Source: an uncultured Bacilli bacterium
Lineage (GTDB): Bacteria; Bacillota_I; Bacilli_A; RF39; UBA660
Assembly: GCA_947627525.1 (NCBI GenBank)
Contig: CANQWJ010000004.1
Span: 1-19,807 of the forward strand
DNA length: 19,807 nt
Direction: 5' to 3'
Below the pieces are notes generated by a model that saw nothing but the letters and a program-made list of their open reading frames with translations, was not told the DNA's origin and searched no databases. This document shows, one piece after another, positions 1 to 7,617 of this stretch; the first letter of the stretch is position 1, and the number at the start of each line of letters is the position of its first letter. The translations under genes were made by a program, and so were the position numbers.

Positions 1-34
1 CATGTTGTTTATTTAAAAACTTATCTAAATACAT
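1..34 (-). CDS. Possible start of a further operon gene (partial, runs off the left edge)
   Basis: An ATG at position 34 on the minus strand opens a frame reading MYLDKFLNKQH up to the window edge, 16 bases after the stop of the large surface protein gene. Upstream there is only a weak AAAGAG-like binding site about 12 bases away. No terminator is visible between the two, so a following operon gene is plausible. Eleven codons are too few to identify a product or to be sure the frame is used. Confidence 0.25.
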   Translation of the reverse strand, partial: MYLDKFLNKQH

Positions 35-50
35 TGTGTTAATTTACTCT

Positions 51-3000
51 TTAAAATTTATACCATGCTACTAAATTAGATTTATTGATTGGATCTATTG
101 TAGTAACATAATTATTTTTAATTTCTTGTTCAGATAAACTTCGATTAAAGATAAGAGCTTCTTTAACTATTATTTTCCCATGATTATGACCATAATTATA
201 ACCGTTTAAATCTGCTCCTGATAAATCTGGGTCCATACCTATTGTTATAGGAGTTTGAACAGGACTAATAGTAGTTCCACTTGGAGATATTTCATAATTA
301 TCAATATTTTCATTATTTATAACATATAACTTTAATTTGCTATTATCATAAGTTCCCACTAAGGTATACCAAGTATTTTCTAAATATGTTTTATTACTAC
401 ATACAGCTCTAGGAGTTAATTCATACAAGTCAATACAAAATATTTTAGAATTAGCATAGTATAGTCCACCACCTTTAGTTTCCCAATTACCCATGATAGC
501 CATACCATTTGAAAAGTCATTAACTTTAATTTTAGTTATAAATGTTAATCCTTTAGAAAAATCAATATTAATTATATTAGTATTAATATATCCTAAACCA
601 GTATTAGTTCTCGTAGTTACTCCTTCATCTGTAGTTTTCACACCATAGTTAGTCGCTGTATGATTATTGCCACTTAAATCTTCAATATTATTAAAAGGAA
701 GAATCGCATAATTATCTCTTAAAATCCAAGAAGATAATTTATAATTTTTAACAATACTATCTAAATTTATACTTTTAGCATTACTATTTAAAGTAGATAC
801 AAAACTATCTATTTTCATATTTGCTTCCGACATAGATGTACCTATATTAGCAAGATTAGAACTTTTAAGTGTATTACTATAATAAGCATTTTTTATATTG
901 GTAATATTTTGACCATTTTGATGTATAAAACCTATTGCATATGATGAATTTCCAGTTATACTACCTAAATTATAACAATTATCAATATAAAGATTAGTAT
1001 ATTTTTCTTCATTTGGGTTCCCATAGATATGAGTTATACCATTGGAGTTTCCACCGCTTTCAATATCACCTATATTATAAGTATTAATAATATTAACATT
1101 CTTCCCATAATCATGGACTCCTAATATTCCAGATACATAATATCTACCCTTGCCAGATTTTGATGATATTAGATTATCATTATAGCTATCTAAAATATTG
1201 ACATTACTTACTGGAGTGTAACCTAATAAACCACCTAATCGTGAATCTACAGGGTTAATATTATCTGCTTTAATCATACCGGAATTATGTGATTTTTCTA
1301 TTTCTATATTGCTTGTAGAAGCGTAAGCTATTAATCCAGCATTGTCTTCCCCATTAGATATATTTCCTTCATTATAAGAGTTTTTAATTGTAAAATTACA
1401 ATATGTAGCAAAACCAATTAAACCACCTAAAGAACTATGCTTTCCAGTTTGGAATTGATCATGAACTAAAGTTACATCTGCTTTATTATAAGTATTTTCT
1501 AATAAGACACTTACCGAAGTCTTACCATTTACACTACCAATTATACCACCCATGTAAGTAATTCTTTCTGATGTCATCGTATCAATTACTTTTCCATCAT
1601 TATATGAATTCTTAATTGTAATACCATCATTTACATCAGGAGTAGATGCAGAACCAACTATTCCTCCCATTCCAACTGCGACAGTTCCACCTTCTTTTAA
1701 AATAGAGCCATGATTAATAGATGAGTCAATGCTTAGTTTTCCATTTCCATCGCCGCCTACTATTCCACCTAACCATCCACCATTTTTAATAGTTCCATAG
1801 TTTACACACTCTTTAATATTTATTTCACCATAAACAGAACCAACTATTCCTCCTGTTGACCAATCATTAGAATTTTTAGTTACATTAACTCTATTAACAA
1901 GATTTATAAGTGACGAATTAATAGATGATCCAACGATTCCTCCAATATCATTAATATTTTCTATTAAAACATTTCCTGATACTTCTAAACTTTTTATAAT
2001 AGAATTAGAAATTCTACCAAATAAACCGAAATATTCACCGGATGTAGTTACATTATGTACATATAGATTATCAATTTTTTTATTATTTCCATCAAAAACA
2101 CCTTGAAAATTATTTTGTCTATTGCCAACTGGCATAAATCCTGCCCCAGACTCTTCTGTTAGTTCTGCATACAAAATCTTACCTGTTATATTATCATTGT
2201 TGAAATCATTGAAATCTGTTCTGTCTGCATTTCTATAAGAAATACGATTTTTGAAATCTAAATCTTTTTCTAAATAAATAGTTTTTCCACTATAACTATT
2301 ACCATTATTTACATTATTGCTTAAAGCAACTAAGTCTTCAATATACTGAATGTAATTAGATCTTATTTCTAAATCAGCAGTTACATTTTCAACTACTAAT
2401 GTATCTCCCTCATACTTATAAGTAATAGATGCTCCTTCCATAAATGGTTTTGCTCCAACAGGATATGGTTGCTGCAAAGTCATTCTAAAAGTACCACCAT
2501 CAATAACATCCTTTGGATAATTAGAATATCCATTATCAAAATCTACATAGGTAACTTTATGGAATTCTCTAAAATCAAAATTTAATAAAATATTATATTC
2601 TATTTTTTCAGAAACAAATGCTTTATCAGCATATTTTATCGTAATATAAAATTCTTTTACAACACCTTGACTGCATTGCTCTCCATTACAAATTTTGTCT
2701 TTTAAATTATATTCTTTTAGTTCATATGTCAAATTAGATGGCAATCCAGTAATATTAAAAATTCCCATTGGTTCTGTTCCAATATTAGTTACCTGAACCT
2801 TATAAGTAATAGTCGAATCGGCACTAGGTAAAACTATAACATCAGCAATTGAATCATAATTGTATTCAGCAGCTTTTGACTGGACACCTACACTCGTTTC
2901 AGATAATTTAAAATCCGTAATTCTTATATCTTTTTCAATTCTATATACCAAAGTCATATCATCAATATTTAGTTGTGTACCAAAAGCAGAATATCCAATG

Positions 3001-3065
3001 GATATGGAAAGAACTACAAATAGAATTAAAGTAGTAATTAAATACACTTTAGAATTACTTTTCAT
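51..3065 (-). CDS. Large surface protein: SipW-type signal, TasA-like N-terminal domain, GLUG repeats, LamG-like C-terminus
   Basis: Predicted exported adhesin or fibre-associated protein of 1004 residues. Residues 7-28 form one hydrophobic segment ending in the GYSAFGTQL motif, close to the GFAAFSNSL of the neighbouring fibre subunit, so it is a likely substrate of the SipW-like peptidase in this operon. Residues 35-165 look like a TasA-type beta domain with a cysteine pair (C126, C131). Residues 170-235 resemble an InlB B-repeat/flg_new-like module. About nine GLUG-type units follow from 344 to 735, each with a GGIVGS-like turn and a YNxGxI strand. Residues 797-985 resemble a LamG/concanavalin-like jellyroll. 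No LPXTG motif or C-terminal membrane segment is present, so anchoring may be through the N-terminus or the fibre. The ATG overlaps the end of the upstream gene by 11 bases with only a weak GGAAGGAAAAG site, which suggests translational coupling. The function is inferred from domains. Confidence 0.85.
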   Translation of the reverse strand: MKSNSKVYLITTLILFVVLSISIGYSAFGTQLNIDDMTLVYRIEKDIRITDFKLSETSVGVQSKAAEYNYDSIADVIVLPSADSTITYKVQVTNIGTEPMGIFNITGLPSNLTYELKEYNLKDKICNGEQCSQGVVKEFYITIKYADKAFVSEKIEYNILLNFDFREFHKVTYVDFDNGYSNYPKDVIDGGTFRMTLQQPYPVGAKPFMEGASITYKYEGDTLVVENVTADLEIRSNYIQYIEDLVALSNNVNNGNSYSGKTIYLEKDLDFKNRISYRNADRTDFNDFNNDNITGKILYAELTEESGAGFMPVGNRQNNFQGVFDGNNKKIDNLYVHNVTTSGEYFGLFGRISNSIIKSLEVSGNVLIENINDIGGIVGSSINSSLINLVNRVNVTKNSNDWSTGGIVGSVYGEINIKECVNYGTIKNGGWLGGIVGGDGNGKLSIDSSINHGSILKEGGTVAVGMGGIVGSASTPDVNDGITIKNSYNDGKVIDTMTSERITYMGGIIGSVNGKTSVSVLLENTYNKADVTLVHDQFQTGKHSSLGGLIGFATYCNFTIKNSYNEGNISNGEDNAGLIAYASTSNIEIEKSHNSGMIKADNINPVDSRLGGLLGYTPVSNVNILDSYNDNLISSKSGKGRYYVSGILGVHDYGKNVNIINTYNIGDIESGGNSNGITHIYGNPNEEKYTNLYIDNCYNLGSITGNSSYAIGFIHQNGQNITNIKNAYYSNTLKSSNLANIGTSMSEANMKIDSFVSTLNSNAKSINLDSIVKNYKLSSWILRDNYAILPFNNIEDLSGNNHTATNYGVKTTDEGVTTRTNTGLGYINTNIINIDFSKGLTFITKIKVNDFSNGMAIMGNWETKGGGLYYANSKIFCIDLYELTPRAVCSNKTYLENTWYTLVGTYDNSKLKLYVINNENIDNYEISPSGTTISPVQTPITIGMDPDLSGADLNGYNYGHNHGKIIVKEALIFNRSLSEQEIKNNYVTTIDPINKSNLVAWYKF

Positions 3066-4230
3066 TTTCTTTTCCTTCCAAATCGACTTCTTTAATTGTT
3101 ACTAAATATATATCACTATTATTCTTAATATAAAAATGACACTTACTATGTTTTACAACACTATAATACATAATTGGTAATTTTAAATTATCGCGAACGT
3201 CCAATAATTCTTCAAAACTCTTTACTTTGATTATATTACAATTTGACATATCAAAGCCTGTCATAGTTTCAACTATTAAACGATCATATTCACGTAATAA
3301 TTTTCCAACATATTTGTCATAAGCATTCTTTCTAGCAGTTAATAATACTAATAATTTTAAAATTCTTACTAAAGATATTATGGCAATAATTATAAATATA
3401 ATTTCAATAGTAAAGATAGTACTATTAAATTTTAATTTAGCATCACTAATAGCTTTACTATTAGAATCAGAATCCATTGAATTTAAAGCAATTTCAACTG
3501 CTCGTTGTGATAATGGTATCGTCAATGAAACATCACTACTATCATTAATATCTAATAGTTTATCTGAATCTTTTTTATTAATGCGTAAATAAACTTTTAA
3601 ATAACTATTAGTATCAACAGCATATGATGATTTATAATCGTTTGCTATACTATTATAATAATCATAATCTATAACAATATTTTCTTTAATATTCAAATTT
3701 TTAGCATCTGATAATTTTGTATCTTTTTCTTCTGACAATACATATTTTTTTTCTAAAAAATTAGAAGTACCATTTTGTCCAGATATTATTAAATCACCTA
3801 GTACTTGATAAGTAAAATCAATATTACTATTTTCTTCAATATTAAAGTCATAATTGAAATCAATATTTATATTATCTATTAGATTAGCAACATAAATCAT
3901 ATTTTCATCTAAATATTTTTCTTCATAAAAATCATTTTCTTTTAAATATACTTTATAATCCAATGAACCATTTTCATTATAATTTATTATCTTTGGATTT
4001 TGGTAATTAAATGATTTACTTACTAATAAAAAGCACATTATCAATGAAATAACAAATATGGAAATAGCAATTATTAATCTACCATTATAACCTATATGTG
4101 TTTTATGTTTAGGTTTAACCTGAATTTCTTGTTCATTATCTTCATAACTTGTTTTATTATCAAGTTCTTCAGGATATTCAAACTTCATATTCGAATCAAC
4201 ATTTTCATTTTTATTTTTTTCATTTAACAT
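3055..4230 (-). CDS. DUF5305-like bitopic membrane protein
   Basis: Membrane protein of 391 residues, resembling DUF5305 proteins that often accompany SipW-type signal peptidases; the family match is from memory of the pattern. It has an acidic, charged cytoplasmic N-terminus, a first TM (about residues 45-65), an extracytoplasmic beta-rich domain with several Y-Tyr/Asp repeats typical of the family (NGSLDYKVYLKENDFYEE), a second TM (about 270-292) and a cytoplasmic tail with the conserved-looking REYDRLIVET and LKLPIMYY segments. The start chosen is the ATG at 4230: AGGAGG (4237-4242) lies six bases upstream and overlaps the stop of the signal peptidase gene. An in-frame ATG at 4251 has no such site and lies inside that gene. 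No enzyme motif is seen. A chaperone, assembly or anchoring role for the fibre is an inference from context. Confidence 0.8.
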   Translation of the reverse strand: MLNEKNKNENVDSNMKFEYPEELDNKTSYEDNEQEIQVKPKHKTHIGYNGRLIIAISIFVISLIMCFLLVSKSFNYQNPKIINYNENGSLDYKVYLKENDFYEEKYLDENMIYVANLIDNINIDFNYDFNIEENSNIDFTYQVLGDLIISGQNGTSNFLEKKYVLSEEKDTKLSDAKNLNIKENIVIDYDYYNSIANDYKSSYAVDTNSYLKVYLRINKKDSDKLLDINDSSDVSLTIPLSQRAVEIALNSMDSDSNSKAISDAKLKFNSTIFTIEIIFIIIAIISLVRILKLLVLLTARKNAYDKYVGKLLREYDRLIVETMTGFDMSNCNIIKVKSFEELLDVRDNLKLPIMYYSVVKHSKCHFYIKNNSDIYLVTIKEVDLEGKENEK

Positions 4231-4240
4231 TTTAATCCTC

Positions 4241-5368
4241 CTATAATTCATTTAACCATACAGTTGGCATACCCACAAAAGGTACTTTTAAACTTACAGT
4301 TCCTATAATCATCTCTTCTTTCACAACCCAATTATCAACTGTTGTATTGGCATCACCTTTAGTATAGAAAAAATATTCATCACCTATTTTAACAATTTTA
4401 TTTAATCGATGAATAATTGTAACATCTTCATATTTATAAGCTATAACTTGTCCTTCTTTTAAACTTTCATAATCACCATCTATTTTTTCAACTATAACTG
4501 CATCACCCTTTTTTATAGTAGGACTCATACTACCACTTGCTATGGCAATGGCGTAATAATGAAAATATCCAGATGTAATATAAACTAAAAATATAATTAA
4601 AATACCAGGAACTACTAAACCAATTACTTGATTAGAATGCTTGGTACGTTCAACTTCAGCATCATAATCTTTTTGAAAAAATAAATAAACTCTATATCCT
4701 ATTATAACTGGTAATAAAAAATTAATAATTGATGACATATACTCATTAGGATTTGGAACAATTGGTATTAAATATGGATATAATCTAGTTATCAATAAAT
4801 AAATAATCACTGGTACAAATCCTACTTTTTTAGTCACATATGTACAAACGATATTGGAACTGATAGTTGGTAATAATGTTAATGCTAAAAAGATGAATTT
4901 TTCATAATTTGAATTAAAGTCACCATAATATATAGAATTTGTTATATCGAGAAAAATAAATAACATACAGGTGACAACAGTCACAATTTTACTACCCTCA
5001 GCTTTTTTTAACATCATATATCGTAATATTTCTTTTATCATAATGATTAAAACAATTGGTATAATAAATTTAAAAATATTATTAATAGTATAATAATTAT
5101 CAGTTCTAGCGAAACCAATTATAATTCCTGACAAGTAATATAATAAGAAAAATATCAATAAACTTATCAGTATATCAAATATTATATCTTTAGAATACCT
5201 ATTACGATTTTTTTCAAAGCCAAATATACTTTTAAATATTAAAGTTATAATTAATAAAAATAAGAACATGAAATAATTATTTAATATACTTGATACAAAA
5301 CTATTTAAAATTAAAATAACAAATATAATCAATTCAAATAGTAATAATCTTTTATACCCCTTTTTCAT
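4241..5368 (-). CDS. sipW-like: SipW/ER-type signal peptidase I with a multi-spanning N-terminal membrane domain
   Basis: Signal peptidase expected to cleave the signal peptides of the TasA-like subunit and perhaps the GLUG protein. The C-terminal catalytic part carries SGSMSPT, with the nucleophile serine at about residue 280. It has TIIHRL, with histidine about 320 in place of the lysine used by ordinary bacterial type I peptidases, and a KGDANTTVD box. This Ser-His layout is the SipW, archaeal and ER type. The first 265 residues are unusual: about nine hydrophobic helices, whereas Bacillus SipW has one or two. The ATG at 5368 is preferred because AGGAGG (5374-5379) is five bases upstream; the adjacent ATG at 5371 would be only two bases away. 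It follows the fibre-subunit gene after a hairpin terminator, with little room for a separate promoter, and is followed ten bases later by the DUF5305-like gene. Confidence 0.9.
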   Translation of the reverse strand: MKKGYKRLLLFELIIFVILILNSFVSSILNNYFMFLFLLIITLIFKSIFGFEKNRNRYSKDIIFDILISLLIFFLLYYLSGIIIGFARTDNYYTINNIFKFIIPIVLIIMIKEILRYMMLKKAEGSKIVTVVTCMLFIFLDITNSIYYGDFNSNYEKFIFLALTLLPTISSNIVCTYVTKKVGFVPVIIYLLITRLYPYLIPIVPNPNEYMSSIINFLLPVIIGYRVYLFFQKDYDAEVERTKHSNQVIGLVVPGILIIFLVYITSGYFHYYAIAIASGSMSPTIKKGDAVIVEKIDGDYESLKEGQVIAYKYEDVTIIHRLNKIVKIGDEYFFYTKGDANTTVDNWVVKEEMIIGTVSLKVPFVGMPTVWLNEL

Positions 5369-5397
5369 CATATCCTCCTAACCTAAATAGTTTTGTT

Positions 5398-5435
5398 AAA
5401 ATATATTAAAAGGCACAATATAGGCTATTGTGCCT
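5398..5435 (-). terminator. Intrinsic terminator/attenuator between the fibre subunit and signal peptidase genes
   Basis: A perfect 10-bp stem (AGGCACAATA at 5411-5420 pairing with 5426-5435) with a five-base loop is followed on the minus strand by TTTTAATATATTTT. It sits nine bases after the subunit stop codon and about 40 bases before the peptidase start. Since no clear promoter fits in between, partial read-through would give much more subunit than peptidase. Confidence 0.85.
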
Positions 5436-5444
5436 ATAATATTA

Positions 5445-6101
5445 TTAATCAACTGAACTATAGCTTAAAGTTATACCACCAAATTCAACTTTAAAATCTC
5501 CATCTGCTCTTTGCTGAGCATCTTTTGTTTCATATTTAATTGTTACAGTTATTTTCTCGCCTTTTTTCATTTCAAGTTTATGGTTACTAATATCAGTCTT
5601 CGATCCAGTAGTCGTGATGTCATTACCCACTTTTACTTCTAAAGTTATATCTTTGCACGCGGCATCAACATAATTTGTTTCTCCAGCCAATGCGGTACAA
5701 ACTTTAGATTCATTTTTACCAGCAACATTATTGTAAGTTATGCTTTTTAAGAATGCATTATACTCTCCTGCATTATATGCATAAAATTCATATGTAACTG
5801 ATTGTCCAGGAGCTGTGAACGTTGCACCCAAGTTTGAAATTACTGGTGAATTATCATTATTAATTTTTCCATTAGTCTGTTCTTTTACATCTCCTATTTT
5901 TGTAGGTACAATATCTTCAGTTTGCACCAACTCAATACTAGATGAAAAGTCAACATTAAATGTACTTGCGTCCGGTTTTACATTCAAAGATGATTGAATA
6001 ATTAAACTATTTGAAAAAGCTGCAAAACCAACAGATAATCCAACAATTCCAATAAGCAAAGCAACTATTGCGATTATTTTAGAACTTCTATCTTTTTCCA
6101 T
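5445..6101 (-). CDS. TasA/camelysin-like fibre subunit, SipW-dependent
   Basis: Secreted protein of 218 residues resembling the TasA/CalY (camelysin) family, which forms extracellular amyloid-like fibres in Bacillus. Residues 8-28 are a hydrophobic segment ending in GLSVGFAAFSNSL, the SipW-type signal region. The remainder is beta-rich and polar, with a conserved-looking VTYEFYAYNAGEY strand and late cysteines C135 and C149 that could form a disulfide. AGGAGGTG (6107-6114) lies five bases upstream of the ATG, one of the best ribosome sites in the window. Its codons look less AT-biased than those of its neighbours, as expected for an abundant product. It is the first gene of the probable operon and lies directly outside the left repeat of the invertible segment. 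Its exact role (fibre subunit or surface protease, as once claimed for camelysin) is inferred. Confidence 0.85.
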   Translation of the reverse strand: MEKDRSSKIIAIVALLIGIVGLSVGFAAFSNSLIIQSSLNVKPDASTFNVDFSSSIELVQTEDIVPTKIGDVKEQTNGKINNDNSPVISNLGATFTAPGQSVTYEFYAYNAGEYNAFLKSITYNNVAGKNESKVCTALAGETNYVDAACKDITLEVKVGNDITTTGSKTDISNHKLEMKKGEKITVTIKYETKDAQQRADGDFKVEFGGITLSYSSVD

Positions 6102-6131
6102 TTTTTCACCTCCTAACTAAAACGATTTTTT

Positions 6132-6153
6132 AATAATATCTCGAGATATTATT
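6132..6153. promoter_or_regulatory. 22-bp perfect palindrome in the fibre-operon leader
   Basis: A perfect palindrome built from the half-site AATAATATCTC is centred on the CpG at 6142-6143. It lies 18 bases upstream of the AGGAGGTG site. In RNA it would fold into a nine-pair stem with a TCGA loop, but no T-run follows on either strand, so it is not a normal terminator. It could be a repressor operator, a 5' stem that stabilises the mRNA, or a translation-control element. The palindrome is directly visible; its role is not. Confidence 0.5.
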
Positions 6154-6208
6154 CCTAGCACAAATATAACTACAAATATTCATACTAAGTGAATAGTTTT
6201 GATATTCA

Positions 6209-6232
6209 AGGAATAAAGTTTTATACTTTATT
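6209..6232 (+). repeat. Left inverted repeat of the invertible segment (IRL)
   Basis: A 24-bp sequence matches the reverse complement of 7615-7638 without mismatch. It reads AGG, then AATAAAGT, TTTAT and ACTTTATT. The two eight-base arms are mutually inverted around a five-base asymmetric centre, the typical shape of a tyrosine-recombinase core site. It lies between the recombinase gene and the fibre operon. Confidence 0.92.
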
Positions 6233-6253
6233 TTTTTTATTTTAAATGAATAT

Positions 6254-6278
6254 AAAAAAAACAAAGTTTTAAAATTTG
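6254..6278 (-). terminator. Weak terminator-like hairpin after the recombinase gene
   Basis: On the minus strand a weak imperfect hairpin (CAAA and TTTG closing pairs, 6262-6278, one mismatch) is followed by a run of eight T (6254-6261), 20 bases after the recombinase stop. It could limit read-through from the recombinase gene into the fibre operon in the orientation shown. The stem is weak, so leakage is likely if it acts at all. Confidence 0.4.
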
Positions 6279-6290
6279 ACTCTTATAAAT
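6275..6290 (+). repeat. Direct repeat copy A flanking the recombinase gene (possible arm site)
   Basis: TTTGACTCTTATAAAT lies nine bases beyond the recombinase stop codon. A near-identical copy with one difference (C to T) lies at 7425-7440, on the same strand, just upstream of the recombinase start. Tyrosine recombinases with an N-terminal arm-binding domain use short repeated sites of this kind, but AT-rich chance similarity remains possible. Confidence 0.4.
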
Positions 6291-6298
6291 GACTTCTA

Positions 6299-7387
6299 TT
6301 ATGCTACTAATGTTAGTTTATTTATTTGGATTAGTTTTTCATTTTCTTTAACATGGACATATAGATCAAGAGTAATTTTTACACTGGAATGTCCAAGTAT
6401 TTCACTTAAAGTCTTAATATCAATTCCACATAATAAAGAACGCGTAGCGAAAGTATGCCTCAATATATGAAATTTATATTTTTTTATTGATAGTGATTTA
6501 AGAACATCCAAATAAAAGAAATAATATTTTTTAGTTGTAATAAAAGAATTATTTCCTGTTAAGAAAAAGCATTTATTATCTTTTTTAAATTTTTTCAAAT
6601 ATGGTAAAATTGATTCATTTATTGGAATATCTCTAATAGAATGTTTTGTCTTAGGTGCATCCAAAATAATTTTTGTTTTAACCTTGCTATTAGGATCTTT
6701 ACATTTTACTCTAATTAAAGTTTTATTTATATGTATTACTTTGTTTTCTAAATCTATATCATCCCAAGTTAAAGCACAAAGTTCCCCTATACGCAGTCCA
6801 GAAAATAAAACAAGTAAAATTGCAAATATTTTTACATCATCAGTTTCTTTTGCTGCTTTTTCAATAAGTGAAATTTCTTCAAGTTTTAAAGTTTCTATTT
6901 TTTTAGGTGAAGTTTTAGGCAATTCAATTTTGATGTTAATATTTTTTTCTTTTAAAAATTGTTTTAACACTAGTAAAATATCTTTTATTCGTTTATTACT
7001 TAATTGTTCTTGTTGTAGATATTTAATAAAATCTAAAATAATATTTTCATCTAAATCTTTTAATGTTTTATTTTTAAAAAAAGGGATTATTTTAGAATAT
7101 ATAATTGAATAATAGTTTGTATAACTAGAATCCTTTAAAGAAATTTTACATTCTAACCATCTATCAATAGAATAAGCTATTGTTTTGTTTTGATATAATT
7201 TCTTTAATTGATTATCTTTTTCATAATTTTTAATTTTTTCATCTCGTTTCTTCTTCACTTCTAAATAACTTTTAGCATAAACAAATCCATATTTTTTGAT
7301 TCGACCATACTCATCTCGTTCTTTAACAAATCGAGCTTCGTATCTTCCATCTTTTCTTTTAGTTATGTTTTCTCCTTTTTTAGGCAT
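6299..7387 (-). CDS. Tyrosine recombinase (phage-integrase family), likely DNA invertase for the flanking repeats
   Basis: Site-specific recombinase of 362 residues with the complete catalytic set visible: R199 in GLRIGEL, K246 or K248 in PKTKHSIRDIP, H307 and R310 in FHILRHTF, H333 in ILGHSS and the nucleophile Y343 in LDLYVH. Residues 8-55 (KRKDGRYEARF onward) look like an arm-type DNA-binding domain, followed by a SAM-like core-binding domain (about 65-150) and the catalytic domain (170-355). AAGGAG lies nine bases upstream of the ATG. The whole gene is enclosed by 24-bp inverted repeats and is not accompanied by an excisionase, relaxase or phage gene. The inferred role is therefore inversion of its own segment rather than integration of an element. 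A likely promoter is at 7557-7585. Nothing is truncated. Confidence 0.95.
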   Translation of the reverse strand: MPKKGENITKRKDGRYEARFVKERDEYGRIKKYGFVYAKSYLEVKKKRDEKIKNYEKDNQLKKLYQNKTIAYSIDRWLECKISLKDSSYTNYYSIIYSKIIPFFKNKTLKDLDENIILDFIKYLQQEQLSNKRIKDILLVLKQFLKEKNINIKIELPKTSPKKIETLKLEEISLIEKAAKETDDVKIFAILLVLFSGLRIGELCALTWDDIDLENKVIHINKTLIRVKCKDPNSKVKTKIILDAPKTKHSIRDIPINESILPYLKKFKKDNKCFFLTGNNSFITTKKYYFFYLDVLKSLSIKKYKFHILRHTFATRSLLCGIDIKTLSEILGHSSVKITLDLYVHVKENEKLIQINKLTLVA

Positions 7388-7424
7388 ATTTTTCTCCTTC
7401 CTTTATAAATTTTAAGACTTAATT

Positions 7425-7440
7425 TTTGACTTTTATAAAT
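7425..7440 (+). repeat. Direct repeat copy B flanking the recombinase gene (possible arm site)
   Basis: TTTGACTTTTATAAAT lies in the recombinase leader, 38 bases upstream of its ATG, matching copy A at 6275-6290 at 15 of 16 bases in the same orientation. It may be an arm-binding site for the recombinase or an autoregulatory site. The match is short and AT-rich. Confidence 0.4.
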
Positions 7441-7556
7441 AAACATAAAACAATTTTTTTAAATCAAAAAAATGACATTAATGCAATATAGTTATTAGAC
7501 TTTTCAATTTTTTATATAAATTTCATTAATTTTTCATCAAAAAATGATAAAAATGG

Positions 7557-7585
7557 ATATTAATAAAAGTTAGATTATGTTACAA
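7557..7585 (-). promoter_or_regulatory. Probable recombinase promoter (leftward)
   Basis: On the minus strand, TTGTAA (7580-7585) and TAATAT (7557-7562) are separated by 17 bases, an acceptable sigma-A promoter. It would start transcription near 7550, giving the recombinase mRNA a leader of about 160 bases. It overlaps the outward-facing promoter on the other strand, so the two may compete. Confidence 0.5.
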
Positions 7586-7617
7586 TAATAATGAATAGTG
7601 TATAAAAGATATATAAT
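7576..7617 (+). promoter_or_regulatory. Outward-facing promoter region at the right end of the invertible segment
   Basis: Reading rightward, TATG-T-TACAAT (7576-7586) matches the Gram-positive extended -10 consensus. GTTACA (7579-7584) and TATAAA (7601-7606) with a 16-base spacer give a second candidate. A perfect TATAAT (7612-7617), with a poor -35, touches the repeat. No gene lies to the right on this strand. After inversion these elements would face the fibre operon. Which -10 is used cannot be decided from sequence alone. Confidence 0.5.

Noticed and set aside
6132..6153. Calling the 22-bp palindrome a terminator
   Set aside because: No T-run follows the stem on either strand: A-rich on the minus strand side, CCTAGC on the plus strand side.
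2860..7112. Plus-strand open frames inside the surface operon and the recombinase gene (for example 2860-3105, 5815-5997, 6684-7112)
   Set aside because: They lie opposite well-supported minus-strand genes, have no ribosome sites or recognisable domains, and arise from the AT-rich composition.
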